From NCBI GenBank assembly GCA_049999765.1, contig JBNGIQ010009593.1:194690-258689 (forward strand): 64,000 bases of DNA, read 5' to 3'. Origin of the DNA: Phaeoceros laevis. Taxonomy: Eukaryota; Anthocerotophyta; Anthocerotopsida; Notothyladales. The stretch's first letter is position 1, and each line of letters opens with the position of its first letter. The position numbers were made by a program, and so were the translations under genes. Under the pieces are notes generated by a model, which made no database searches, was not told where the DNA came from, and was given only the letters and a program-made list of their open reading frames with translations. Shown here piece after piece: positions 45,435 to 57,911 of this stretch.

Positions 45435-46560
45435 GTGATATCAGAGAGGGCTACCAAAAATTGTAGTCGTCAGCTTCCGGGATGAAAGCTGTCAACAGTG
45501 GAACAAGGGCAGAATTAAGAGGAGATTCAAAGTCGCAAGACGGGGGGTACAGGACGAGATGACAAAACATACATGATGCGTCCTCGCTGACCATGTTCCT
45601 CAGTGCGCGCAGCTGCAATTGGCCAGGGCGGCTGATCAGCGGCTCCTCAAGAACATTCACACATCCCAGACACAGACTAGGGTACGCCAAATTCCGCTCA
45701 CCACAGTCGCCAAATTCCAAGCAACCAAAAAAATAGCAGACACCATGCACTAGACGGATCCAGCTCGGTCGAGCGACACTCTCCAAGCCCTCTTAAGCCG
45801 GCACAAAGAAATTGACAAAAAGGGAAGGGGGATGCTGTACCGACGCGGGAAGGGGGGCAGGTACCTCACGCTCACATATAAGAAAATGAGCTCAGCTCCG
45901 GGCTTCGACCCTGGGGCCTCCTCGCCTCCAGCTTCCCCAGCTTATCTCACGTCGACAGTGCTCAATGTCCGCCGGCCCGCCGGAGAACCCGCCACCCTCA
46001 CAAGAAGCTCACCAAGCCACAAATTGTGGCAGGGGGCGGCGATCGCTGCCTGTTCCTGCGCCGACACCTCGCCGCTTGCGCGCCGCTGAATCAGCTGTAG
46101 CCTCGCTCAAGCACGCCGGTCGCAGCAAGAAGCGCACAGACATTACCCTAGCGGGTCGGCAGGGAATTGGAAGCGCGCAGCCAGGTTGCGCGAGCAGCAA
46201 GGGCAGGGGCAAACCCCAGGAGAGCCCCAGCTGCAAGAAATCCCTGCACCAGCGGATGCGAGCAGGCAGCCGCAGACGGGACCGATCCCGCCACCTCGGA
46301 GAACGAAATCTGAGCCCAGGGGAGCGACGGGGACCCCAGCGCCGCCGGGACGAGCTGGATGCTCGTACCGCGCATGCGGGAGGGGGAGAGAGGGGGAGGC
46401 TAAGAGAGGACAGCAGAGGGAGAGGAGAGGGCGGCAAGCTAGGGGAGGAGAAGGCGGCAGCGCCAAGGTGGTGGCTTGCAAGCTGCGTCGTGCGCGCGAC
46501 CTTGTCCCCTGACAGAAGGAGAGAGCGCGGGCGAGAGAGGCAGCTAGCTAGCTAGCCAGT
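45435..46560. other. GC-rich 5' region of the ULTRAPETALA-like gene
   Basis: Strongly GC-rich, with purine runs (gagagggggagg-type, 46380-46450), i.e. CT-rich on the transcribed strand, as is common in plant 5' UTRs and core promoters. Several overlapping open frames here reflect base composition; none has family features. Confidence 0.5.
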
Positions 46561-49229
46561 ACGCAATGAACGAGCGCGAAAGCGAGCGGGAGGAGAAAGT
46601 GTGGGTAAGGCACGGTCTCCGGCCACCGGCTCCACCGGCTTTGAATGAAGGTTCCCCAAACTAGGCAAAAGATCGTGTGGTTTAGTAATAAGCATTATGA
46701 CACCAAAAAGCCAAATAGCTTGGGCGGCATCCATCGGACATTACCAACCAAATCTGCAGCCCTTTGTGATTGTTGCCGGCCAAGTCTGAGCGTTCTAGGA
46801 CCCTTCCTCTCATACCAAGTCTATGATGTCCACCCTCTGGATTAGTCCTTGCCATTGGAGCTTGCATATTAGGCTTTGTAAATGCTATGAGCATTTTACT
46901 TTTAGCTATAACTTACAGAGGTCTGTAATGACTTACACAAATGTGGAATGACTAACACCGATCCGCAATGACTTGTGACTTACACAGATCCACAATGACC
47001 TCACAAGCCAGAATCCTGAAGACTATCTTTGTTACAACTGCTTCATAGTAAATGCAGGTTGTGAGCAAACATAAATTATGAGCCTATAGAAGAAAGAGGT
47101 TACCTTGTCCTCTAATATGGTTTTTGAATGAAATACATAAACGAAAAGTTCCATAGGAGTCGTAGACCAATGGATGTGTGAGATCAGCTTTACTTCCTTT
47201 ACAAAATAAAATTAACTTTATACATAAATATATAAATATGATAAATATGGTTAAGATAATAAGCACACTTTCACTACATCAACATGAGGTAGGGGTAACC
47301 CTATCAAAGAATTGAAGATATAAAAGGTTGATACAAAAGTCAAGTTTTTCATTGTGTTTTGCTAAGGGTCACAACCTTAGTGTTACTAATAAATAAACTT
47401 CTGAAAATACCTTCGACAAGGTGATGTTAAGAAATCTAATTGCATCCCTATATTTTCTATAATATCATCAATTCAACCTTGGTTGCCTCTTATATTCTTC
47501 AAGAACATAAGTAGCTATATGTCGCATCATCCAGCAAGTTGACACGCTGGCAAGATCAGGTCCTAATTCCTCCTTGGTGCAGCATGCTGGCCTCACTACT
47601 ACTTAGCCAAGACATCTTCCAACTGGCCAGATCAGGTCCTAATTCCTCCTTGGGGCAGCATGCTGTCCGCACTACTACTTAGCCAAGACGACCCTCCAAC
47701 TGGCCGTCATTAGTTGCTAACTACTAGTTGTCCAAGAACATAAGTAGCTATATTTTTGTTGAAAGTACGCTATTAGGTTGTTTGTTGTTTAAGAGTAGCT
47801 ACTATGTAATATCTATTTCTGGTTCATAAAAATCATGGGCCCTTTGAAGTAAACCATAAAGGTTCACACCCTCCTCAGAGAAGCTTTCATCTAAGCTTAT
47901 GAGCTTATATTCTCCATATTCAAGGAGGACCCCTATATTTCAAGATGTCATTCAAATAGTGGGTGCCGTTTTATTCAACCTATTACCAAGGCATTATAAA
48001 AAGCTTGTGAGCACCCAACGTGTTTGAAATTGACACCATCAACTTGATGGAAGATATAAACACAATGTTATACACCAATCTAAAGATNNNNNNNNNNAAC
48101 TTGATGGAAGATATAAACACAATGTTATACACCAATCTAAAGATCACCCAGCCTATTTCACACCATCAAGTGGATCGGAGATATACACATAGTATTACAC
48201 ACCCCTCTAAAGCGCGCTCTGAAATTTATCAATAGGAGTTTGCTACGAGTCCATGTAGAACAACCATGCTCCGTCTCTAGAGGCATTGTTCTCTAATAAG
48301 ATCTCTTTTCTACGTGGTCCTTGCCCAAAGGCCCTAAGACCGCTTTTCACCTTAAGCTCGGAACAAATCCTTCTCGTGGTAGCCCATGCCACTCCCGAGA
48401 GTACCGAACGATCTCCTTATTTCCTGAGGCACGTGCTTTCAGGCTGCCAAGCAGGTTCCAGGTTCCGGGGTATTCAACGCCTTCAAGAGTTGTGCAATTC
48501 TAATTAGGATCACTAGATGACTTGGACTTCACTATGACCTAAATGACTTGACTACAGATTGGCCTCTGTAGGCTAGTCCACGTTGGCAAGCAAGTTGCGG
48601 CTTACAGAAAAAATCCTACTGTGGCAGAGTTTTGAAGTTGTCTGGAGAGTTTTGCACTTCAGATCTTATGGTGATTTCCAAATATTGGAACAAATCGCAA
48701 TTCAAATCTTATGGTGGTCTCCAAATATCGAACTGCTTGGAACATCAGCACTGTTTCAGCAGTACCGTCTACGATAATTCTCTAGTCGCCATCACCTCCT
48801 ACAATACCTACTGTATTCCTTGTCCCTCCATCAGGCTTTATTGGAACTGGTGGTTGGGGGTAATGTTGGCGCTTTGTAAAGCCCTGGAGTCGTGACAAAT
48901 TTCCACCGACAATCACAGCAATCCTGAACGGAAACAAGCTATGTATCTAGCTAGTACAAAAGTTCCCTACCAGGGCTAGAAGACTCACACATTTGTCCCA
49001 CAGAGAAGGTGCTTGAAGGATGGCTTTACCTCTGACATGTAAAACATCAGGATGAGCACGTTGCATAGGCCAGAGGCATAGCTCACGGCTTCTAACTGCT
49101 CAGCACCAACCAATCTAGCCAACAGGACGTCTTTTCGTCTATGAAGAAGCACGAGTCACCGGCAGGCGCGACGGATCATCGTGCTTAGACACTGCCCCTG
49201 CAGACACACAGAGTTCAGAAACCTACACC
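46561..49229. other. AT-rich spacer with tandem repeats and one 10-N gap
   Basis: No gene recognised. Degenerate short repeats of the form aatgacttacaca occur at about 46908-46998. A tandem repeat of about 80 bp lies at 47551-47700. The 10-N gap at 48088-48097 is flanked by identical 47-base sequences (48041-48087, 48098-48144). A partial repeat (aaatcttatggtg, ccaaatat) occurs at about 48658-48730. Confidence 0.5.
47551..47706. repeat. Tandem repeat, about 80 bp, two copies
   Basis: Both copies contain agatcaggtcctaattcctc, gcagcatgctg and ctactacttagccaagac, with a few differences. The 20-base sequence aagaacataagtagctatat flanks the array on both sides (about 47501 and 47735). Confidence 0.85.
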
Positions 49230-49452
49230 TAAATGTATGAATCCCATGCCATTTGTATCCCGCTGCTGGAGAACGTACCAACATTTGCGTCCAGCTCCGC
49301 CAGGTTTTATCACCAAACACCAGCCTCGTCTTCAACCCGAATGCGGTGCTACAAAACCTTGGCGCAAATTCCACGTCTTTGACATACAAAACGGTGTAAG
49401 CGTGCCGCAGAGGCGATTTCAGCTCCAGGCGGGAGCCACCTTCTTCAGCCAT
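49230..49452 (-). pseudogene. VOC/glyoxalase-superfamily remnant
   Basis: From an ATG at 49452 the frame reads MAEEGG..., then HAYTVLYVKDVEFAPRFCST and AFGLKTRLVFGDKTW. This matches the start of plant glyoxalase-like (vicinal oxygen chelate) proteins of the AYTVVYVKDV type. Right after TW one base appears to be missing: the following sequence only resembles the family (ELDANVGTF) in the next frame. No further exons are found. Probably a small decayed copy. Confidence 0.45.
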
Positions 49453-49656
49453 GCCCTGTGACGCTCTTCTAATTTGTCCAGCGCGTAAGGTGTCCACAGA
49501 TCCGTCGCGCCGCTGGCTCACATCCCCAGGTTGCAAGCAGCCTCGCGAGTCCGCAGAAGCCCTAAACCTCCGACTCAAGGGAAGTTCTGACTTCGAACTT
49601 CTGGCGTTCGAGATGCCCTGACGGATGCTCGCTCCACTCCTTCCTTCGCTGTGCAT

Positions 49657-51330
49657 TTATCCGGGCCGCCTTGCCAGCAATCTGGTCTCTTCTGACAAGT
49701 TGCAGGCCCTTGCAACCTGCTCCAATCAATTTGCGCAGCAGACCAAATTCCTCCGGTTCTCGCCATCAGCTACGCTCCAGTGACGCGCTCGGAGGTGCAA
49801 CAGCCGGTGTTGGAGAACGACGCGGATGTGGTCTTCACAGTATACATTACACAGCTGCCACTTCTCAACTCAACCTCCACAATTGAGCCCGGCTTCGGCA
49901 GCACCGTCAACGTGAACGCCCTGTCCGGATTACGACGCAACTCTTGGGGGCTCTCGGTGTGAGTAACAGCCGGTGCTTTCTCCGCCCTGATGTCAAGTTC
50001 CGCGTGGTAGGCGCTTTGCGTTTCTCCTTGGCATTCATCTGCACGAAGGATGTGAACGTCCAGCTAGCCGGCAGCTGGGAGTTCACAGAGTCCACTCACT
50101 GCAGTGCCGGCTTCCGAAATTGTCTTCAGCGGGCACGACAGATGAATGTAGGAGGAACGGGCTTCTCCCGCCTCGCAACTGGCTATCTCGGAGCCAGGAA
50201 ACAGTCCGTTCAGGACAGCAGAATCGTGAAGCGTGTCAAGGCGCTGGAAGTTGTGCTGTTTCTTTCGGACCTGAGACCTTTCAGAGCATTCCCTGCACTT
50301 GTAAAAGTTGCTCACTACTTGGTTCAGCTTGAATCTGTCCCAAGAATTGTTCGTTCGACCCATCCTCTCCTGCCGCAATTTCAACCATTGCAACCTGTTC
50401 AGCCAGATCGACAAGGCACTTGAACAATTTTAATCTGACGTGAAGTGGCTCAGCAGCATTGCACTTCCCGTCAATGGTTGGAAAGGCCGTGCCATCTCAA
50501 TGTTGAGGCTAAGTTGATTCCGTTGGGACATTGCAAACCGCTCAAGCGACTCGACCCTGCGAAGGATACCACGTTGTCCATGCGTGGCACAGTCCGCGCT
50601 GGAGACGGCTTCAACTCCCAACTGGCACGTATCGAAGTTAGTCTAAAAAGTTCACTTCAATACGAGTTTCATGTAGGAATTCGGCCGAGCAGGAGTTCAG
50701 AAGCAGAGACTGGAGGAAGCCTGTGTACTAACACCTGTTCACCCCTGTGTGGGTGCACGCAATTTCCGTGCCAGCCGTGGAGGCTAACTAGTCCCGGCTG
50801 GGAGTATTGGGCATCGGCTAATGTACAATTTAATCCCAGGTTGACCAGTTGCCTGTGCAATTCGCCCGGTTTGGGTGTGTGAGGCATGTGTTGCAGGTGA
50901 GGCGTCTAACAGGAATACGGCAAGTATCCGTACCTTATGGCAGAGAAATTTCAAGATCCCATGATGCCCATCGACTGGTCGGATAAGCGACGAAGCAAGG
51001 TAAGTTGAAATCTTGTGCTTCGAATTCTCACGTTTTTGGTTGGCTTTTTGAAGAATTGGTGGACTAATATTCTGGACAGTCCAATAACCAGCTGCTTGCC
51101 AGGTCTCCAGCTGCAGATTGTCGTTGTAAGAGTACCGAGGTGGGGCTTTGGATAGAGGACTGCACACTCCACATTGGATGACACAGGGGCCGTTCCATCC
51201 TCTGCCGAGAGCACCTGACGTTGTCCTCGGGACTTCCATCGTGCAGGCATGTACAAAAACTGAAGTGGAAAGAAGAGATTATTCATGTACGAAGCCGGCT
51301 AGGGAAGTGGCACCAATTTCTATGCCAAAA
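49657..51330. other. Region without recognisable genes
   Basis: About 1.7 kb with several medium-length open stretches on both strands (for example 49944-50423 plus and 50064-50414 minus), none with a family I recognise. It may contain old gene fragments. Confidence 0.4.
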
Positions 51331-51339
51331 GCAGATGTG

Positions 51340-52640
51340 CACAAGCTGCGGACAGGTGGGCATCCCAGAGGAAGGTGCAAGCAATATCGCAACTCACAAA
51401 GTGTGGACAAGGAAGAGAGGCTCTCAGAAACCTGTACGAGGAAATGACATCTGAAGGAAGGAGTAAAATGAGGCCGACATACTGTACTCAAGGTGAGCAG
51501 TAGCTTACGGAACTTAGAGAGTGCTACGCAAATTCATGCCGTGGTGGTTGCTGGGTTTGAGTTTAGATTGGTATGTTGGCATGATGCTGGTAGATCTGTA
51601 TGCAGAATTTAGAAGCTTGGTCAACACAAGGTATACATGTGTCTTTGGAAAGAAGCTGACGTGACCCTCTGGAGGGCCATGATATTGGGCTACGCTCAGA
51701 CTGTATGCCCATATGCAACTAGAAGGTCCGGTACCTGATGTGAAGACGTATGATGGTGCACTCAAGGCTGCTAGTAGCTTGGCAGGATTGGAAAGGAAAA
51801 ATAGACGATATGGTGTGCCAGTGACAAAAATACAACTAAAACCTTTATGCAGATATCAAGGAGGAGTATTTTGAGCCGAATGTGTTGGTTGGTAACAGGT
51901 TCCTAGATATGTATATGTACGAACTGTACAAGCCTGGAGGATGCTAGGAATGTGTTCAAGAAGAACCTCACCCTGCTGTGGTTTCAGATGAATGCGGGTG
52001 ACAAGTCTTCTTTTCCACTGTAGAGCGGATGCAACGAGAAGGTGCAATATGGAACAACTGAACCAATTTAGTGCACTGAAGGCTTGCAGTAGCTTAGCAG
52101 GCTTCAAAGACATGATTGAAGGCGATGTCTGTAGAAGAAAGATGTATGGTGACTGTCACAAAGATTTCCTCAAACAAGGTCTTGAGGCTGCTGTGTTTAA
52201 TGAAAACATGTTGGTGAATGTGCATAAAGCCTGGAGGTGAAATGTGTTTGGGAACATGCCTGGCTGTCCAGTCATCGGGTACCACACCTTCCTTTCGCAA
52301 ATGGAAGAGGAAGGTGTGATGAAGAAAGAAACATACCATGGCGGTTGGTAAGTGTACCTGATGACCGGACATTTGTCAGTGCACTCAAGGCTTGGCAGTA
52401 GCTTGGCAGGATTAGGACCACAGTGCAACCGCAAGACAATATTTCGGAGAGATGTCTAGAGACAGTCAAAATCATACATGGGAAAGTTGTGAAGAGAAAC
52501 TATCAGAATGGATCTGTCTGCGGAGAACTTGCAGGTGGATGTTTATGTAAAATATGGGTGCCAGGGATGTGCCCAATCGTACTTTGATTGGACCGCACCT
52601 ATGTTTGGGTACAGACAAGTGGACAAGGGTGAAGAGGCAC
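51340..52640 (+). pseudogene. PPR relic, plus strand
   Basis: Degenerate PLS-PPR sequence with many frame changes. Recognisable pieces in order: GREALRNLYEEMTSEG (P motif); SSSLRNLESATQIHAVVVAG (L motif); MLVDLYAEFRSLVNTR (S motif); LWRAMILGYAQT; VPDVKTYDGALKAASSLAGL; EYFEPNVLVGNRFLDMY; SLEDARNVFKK; FSALKACSSLAGFKDMIEG; and ETVKIIHGKVVKRNYQ. It lies head to head in orientation with the larger minus-strand PPR pseudogene next to it and lacks that family's long L-motif insertion, so it comes from another PPR lineage. Confidence 0.8.
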
Positions 52641-53106
52641 TACACGGATTTGCACAGATGTAACGATTAGGTCTGGTACATGATATCCGGCTTGCGCTCT
52701 TAGCTTTATGTTTGCGCTCTTCAAGGCCTGCATTAGAACTGGAAAAAAAGAACGAAAGTAATTGGATAATTTTAAAAGGAGATGTCTTTGAGACTGTCAC
52801 ATATAGAAGAAATGTGTTTCAGAAGGTTCTTTGCAACAAGGTGTGGCACCCAACTACGACCAGAATGAGGCACGAACATTCCAACCATTGATTCGGTTAC
52901 CAGTTAGATGATGAGGTGAATGCCTTGTCTTGAGACAGTGAGAAGCTGGTTTTGCCTATGCCCTACTCCCAACTTGACAAGTGCTTGGGGTAAAACATAG
53001 ATAGGTCACTCGAGAACAAAGCTTGGGCTGGTTGATTAGGCTTATTGACTACAAAGTAGTGTACATGAAGTTGTAAATGTTGCATTTTGTGGAGTTGTTA
53101 TTCTGC

Positions 53107-56100
53107 TCAAGTTCCTACTAAAAAAGAGTGTATTTCTTTCTTGTGCTGGATCCAGCATCTGCCGGGGCTCTTCCAAGCACCTTCTGTATCCCTCAGCTTT
53201 GCTACCTTCTCTGCATGGTCCAAGAGGCCAGCATCTGCGTATATATTAGACATCAGCACATAGGCAGCGGGATGTTGCGGATGTAGGCGGACAGCTCCAT
53301 TGAATGCCTGTTCTGCCAGCAATACATTGTTGTGCTTTCGACAAGCCCCTAACAAACACAACCACATGACCAGATCTGGGGAAATTGGCATTGTTGACAA
53401 TAGTGCTTCTATCCTTGCGAAGCATCCTGCACGTCCGAAAAGATCTACCATGGTCACATAATGCTGGATCTTTGGAACTATGCCGTGGCAATTTACCATC
53501 AACTCGAAATATTCTGCTCCCTTCTCCACTAGGCCACCATGACTGCAAGCATATAGAAGGGAAAGAAACGTGACTCCATTAGGCTCTATGCCTGCGAGGC
53601 ACAATCTTTCGTAACATAGTAGGCTTGCTGTAAACTGTCCTTCCCGGGCATATGCAGCAATTAGCGCATTCCATGATACTCAGGTTCGGGTAGTGCATCA
53701 AAAGCAGCCTGAGCTTCCATCAAGCTTGCGCACCTCCCGTACGCACTGATGAGAGTGTTCCCCAAGAGTGGACTCAGCTCATTTGCAGTGGACAAAATTG
53801 TCTGATGTGCCTGCCTAAGAATGCCTAGGCTGCCAGTTCTGCTGCACGCTTGCAAGAAACATACAAGTCTGATCTCGTGGGATTCATGCCCTCCTGCTCC
53901 ATCTGTTGGTACAATTGCAAAGCCTTTTCTGCCTGGTCTTGCTCAACAAAAGCAAGAAGCATTGCATTCCATGACACAATGTTTCGTCCGGGTAAGGCAT
54001 TAAAGACATTCCATGCGTCTGAAATGCTGCCACACTTCCCATACACACTAACAAGGGTGTTACCAACAAACACATCAGCATCATAGCCTTTCCTGTGAGC
54101 ACTAGAATGCACTGCCTTTACCTGCGCAAAGGACTCCAGCTTGATAGATTTTCCCTCCAGCACAACCTCCACTTCCTTCTCTGCAAGCATGCCGCATGCC
54201 TGGAGTGTGATCACAAATGTCCGTCTATCTTGCACGACACCATTCTGTTGCATATGTATACACAGCTTGAGACTGTGCTCTGCTTCGCCCTGCTCCACAT
54301 ATGCTGCAAGCATCGCATTCCATGATACCGTCCCTGGACTAGGCAATTGATGAAATACACTCCAAGCACAACCAATGCTCCCACATTTATACAAACCAGG
54401 GTGTTTGCAACAAACACATCAGAATCATAGCCCCTTCTCCGTGTTTGAGCATGGATATCCAACCCCACTTTCACAGAATTTACTTTGACGGATTGCCCAG
54501 CCACCGTAACCTCTTTTTCATCATCTGCAAGCAGACCACATGCTTGCAGTATGCTCACAAAGGTGCGAGTACTTGGACTCACACCTTCCTCCTGCATTTG
54601 TTCATAGAGCTGCCAAGCGTTTTGTGCTTGGCCCTGCTCAACATATGCAGCTAGCATGGCATTCCATGGTACAACAGTACTCTCATACAACCTCTCAAAA
54701 ACGTTCTGTGCATCCACAAGGCTTCCACACTTCCCATATACACTAACCAAGGTGCTACCAACAAAGACATTACCATCATACCCTTTCCTGTGAGTTTCGT
54801 CATGTAGTGTCTTCCCCCTTTTCAGACAATTCACTTTGATGGGTCTGTCAGTTACCATCAGATTTTCTTCCTTCTTCTTCGTCTTCTGCTTCAACACAAC
54901 ATGCTTGGAGGACAATGACAAAAGTACGATCATCTGCACTGACACCTTCCTCTAGTAAACGTCCATACAGCTGCAAAGCCTGCTCTCCCTGGCCTTGCTC
55001 GACATAAGCTGCAAGCAGCGAATTCCATGACACTAAACCATGTGGAGACAACCCATCAAAGACATTGTGTGCGTCTATAACGCTCCCACACTTCCCGTAC
55101 ATACTGATAAGCGTGTTTCCAACAAAGATGTCTGAACCATAGCCCTTTCGCCGAGCATCACCATGGATTACCACACCCTTTGCAAGGGAGTTAGGTTTTG
55201 ATGATATCCCATCTGCCACAGACTCCTCTTCATCTTCGGCAAGAAGGCCACATGCTTGTACTGAGTTGACAAAGGTCCAAGTATCTGGGCTCATTCCTTC
55301 CTCCCACATTCGTTCATAGAGTTGCAAAGCCTTGTCTGGTTGACCGTGCCCAACATAGACTGCAATCATTGCATTCCATGTGACCACATTACGAGTGGAC
55401 AACTGATCAAAAACGTTTTGGGACTGCATAGTGCTCCCATAATTACCGTACATAGTAATCAAGGTGGTACAAACAAAGATATCTGAGTCATAGCCCTTTT
55501 TGCAGATGTCAGCATGTAATGCTCGCCCCTTTTTGAGTGCCCTCCCTTTGACGGATTGTCCATCCACTAGCCTTACCTCATCTTCATTCTTTGCTAGAAT
55601 GCCACACGCCTGTAAAGTGCTTGCGAACGTCCATGCATCTGGACTCAAATCCTTCTGTATAAATAGTTCGTCCAGCTGAAGAGCTATTTCTGCTTCATCC
55701 TGCTCGACATAAGCTGCAAGGATTGAGTTCCACGCCACCACATCCCGCTCCAGTAACTCATCGAACACCTTCTGTGCATCTGCCATACTCCCACACTTCC
55801 CATACAAAGTGACCAGGACACTTCCAAGAAAGACATCGGCATAGCTGCCCTGCATTTCAGCGTCAGCATGTATTGCTTTTCCCTTTCCTAGAGAACTTAC
55901 TTTAGTGGATATCCCATCTGGTGTAACCTTGTCTTCCTCCTCTGCAAGAATGTGGCAGGCATGCAGTGCGCTCACGAAAGTCCACACATCTGGACTCGTG
56001 CCTTCAGCTCGCATACGCACATAGAGTTCAAATGCATCTGCTGCTTGCCTCTGTTCAACATGTGATGTGAGCAAAGCGTTCCAAACCACCAAATCACGTT

Positions 56101-57911
56101 GGGACAACCAATCAAACAAACAATTTGCATCCACAATGCTCCAACACTTCCCGTACACACTCACCAGAGTGCTACCAACAAAGAGGTCTGAACCCAACCC
56201 TTGTGCAAAAACAGCAGCATGTAGCACTCTACTCTGTTCCAGCGACTTGACTTTGAGAAGTCGTCCCACCAGAACAGCTTCGTCCTTGGCCGCAAGCATG
56301 CCACAGGCTTGAATCACTCTAACATAGGTCCAAGCATCTGGTGTCACACCTTGTTCTGGCATTTTTTCATACATCACCAATGCCTCCTCTGCTTGGCCCT
56401 GCTCAACATATGCAGCAAGCATCGCATTCCATGATACTACATTGCACAGGGGCAGCCCATCAAACACACTCTATGCATCTTCGACGCTGCCACATTTAGC
56501 AAACATACTAATGCATGTGGTACCAACAAACACATCTGACCTACAACCCTTTCTGCAAATGGCAGCATATAGCACCTTCCCTTCTCATAGGACTTCCCTT
56601 TGATCAGTCCATGGACCATCACATCCTCATCCTTGTCTGCTAGTCCGGCAAAGGCTTGAAGTGCGCTGACAAAGGTGCGATTGTTTGGACTCACACCTTG
56701 CTCTCGCATTGAGCGTAGAGCTGAAGAGCCTTGTCTGATTGGCCCTGCTCAACATGTACTGTCAGCATGGCATTCCATGCCACTACGTCACAGTGTAGCA
56801 GCCCATCAAACACATTTTGCGCATTCATAACACTCCCACACTTGCCGTACATGCTAACCAGGGTGCTAGCAACATAAACATCTGACTCGCAGCCCTTCCT
56901 GCATGCATCAACATGTATTGCTTTTCCCTTGCCGAGTGACTTTACTTTACTAGCATGTCCATTCACCCAAACACCTTCTTCCTTGTCCGCAAGCATGGCA
57001 CAGACTTGAAACACGCTCACAAAATTCCGATTGCTCGGAATCACGCCTTGCTCCCGCATTTGTTCATACAGTTGCAGGGCTTCCCCAGCTTGCCCCTGCT
57101 CCACATAGGCTGTAAGCATCACATTCCATGACACTACATCGGGGTGAGATAATGTGGCAAACACATTTTTCGCATCTGCAATGCTTCCGCACTTGGCATA
57201 CATGTCAATCAAGCACGTCTGCACGAACAAATCAGCATCACACCTGTACTTCACAACTTCAGCATGGATGCTGTTGCCCTCCTCCAGGTCGGGTATGCCT
57301 CCACAAGCTTTCAGTAGGCTAACAAAAGTATATGCATCTGGCCGCACACCTTCCTCTTGCATCCACCTGTACAATCTCAGTGCCTCCTTACCTTGCCCAG
57401 ACAAGGAATACCCAGTGATCAAGGCTGTCCATGAGAAAACACTTCGCTTTGGCAATCTGCGAAACACCTCAAGCGCATCTTCTAGTCCACCACACTTGAC
57501 AAGTGTGCTCACCACAGGTTCACCCAAAAACCTTGTAGACTCCAACCCATATTTGGCTAAATGATCATGTACCCGCTTAGCCTGAACAAGGGCTCTCGTC
57601 CTTGGTGCATGCCTTTCAAAGAGATCCGTAGATATCTGCCGACGGGACAACACCCTCATCGCCCGTGCTCCACAGGACATCCAGCGCCATATCGAGGTGT
57701 CCCTGCTCGGCAAGACTGGCAATTTGATCACCAAATACAGAAGACCTGACATGGAAGGACCCTCCCACGGCTTCCAGGCTCCTTTCTAGCTGACCACTCA
57801 TTGTGGCAAGCCGAGAATCCATCCATATAGGTTTCTGCCGGTTGCTTAGCCACAGTGCTTCCCCTGACCTCTTATGCCGGAAGTCTGGGTGCCGTGCACT
57901 TCTCTGCAAGC
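53107..57911 (-). pseudogene. Large PLS-PPR pseudogene, paralogue of the PPR gene at 1-3772
   Basis: Same architecture as the gene at the left edge: matching N-terminal region (DQIASLAEQGHLDMALDVL), about ten W-containing motifs (VVSWNAMLAAYVEQGQ), the same insertion in the L motifs (AEKEVEVVLEGKS, SLGKGKAIHVDA), and an E motif ending near IHSFLVG. At least eight lesions are visible. They are TGA at 57616-57618; a one-base shift near 57595; a shift near 56705; a shift near 56580; TAG at 56471-56473, where the family has Gln; a shift between 54850 and 54945; a shift with small deletion near 54395; and shifts near 53840 and 53690. A stop follows FLVGT at 53107-53109. The parts between lesions stay open for up to 540 codons, so decay is fairly recent. 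A CAG acceptor-like site precedes the 5' end at about 57911. Confidence 0.9.

Noticed and set aside
45965-46555. 196-codon open frame, Arg/Gly/Pro-rich
   Set aside because: GC-rich promoter region with overlapping open frames on both strands; codon content looks random.
49944-50423. 159-codon plus-strand open frame and its antisense partner
   Set aside because: Neither strand shows a known domain; both are open, which is typical of chance.
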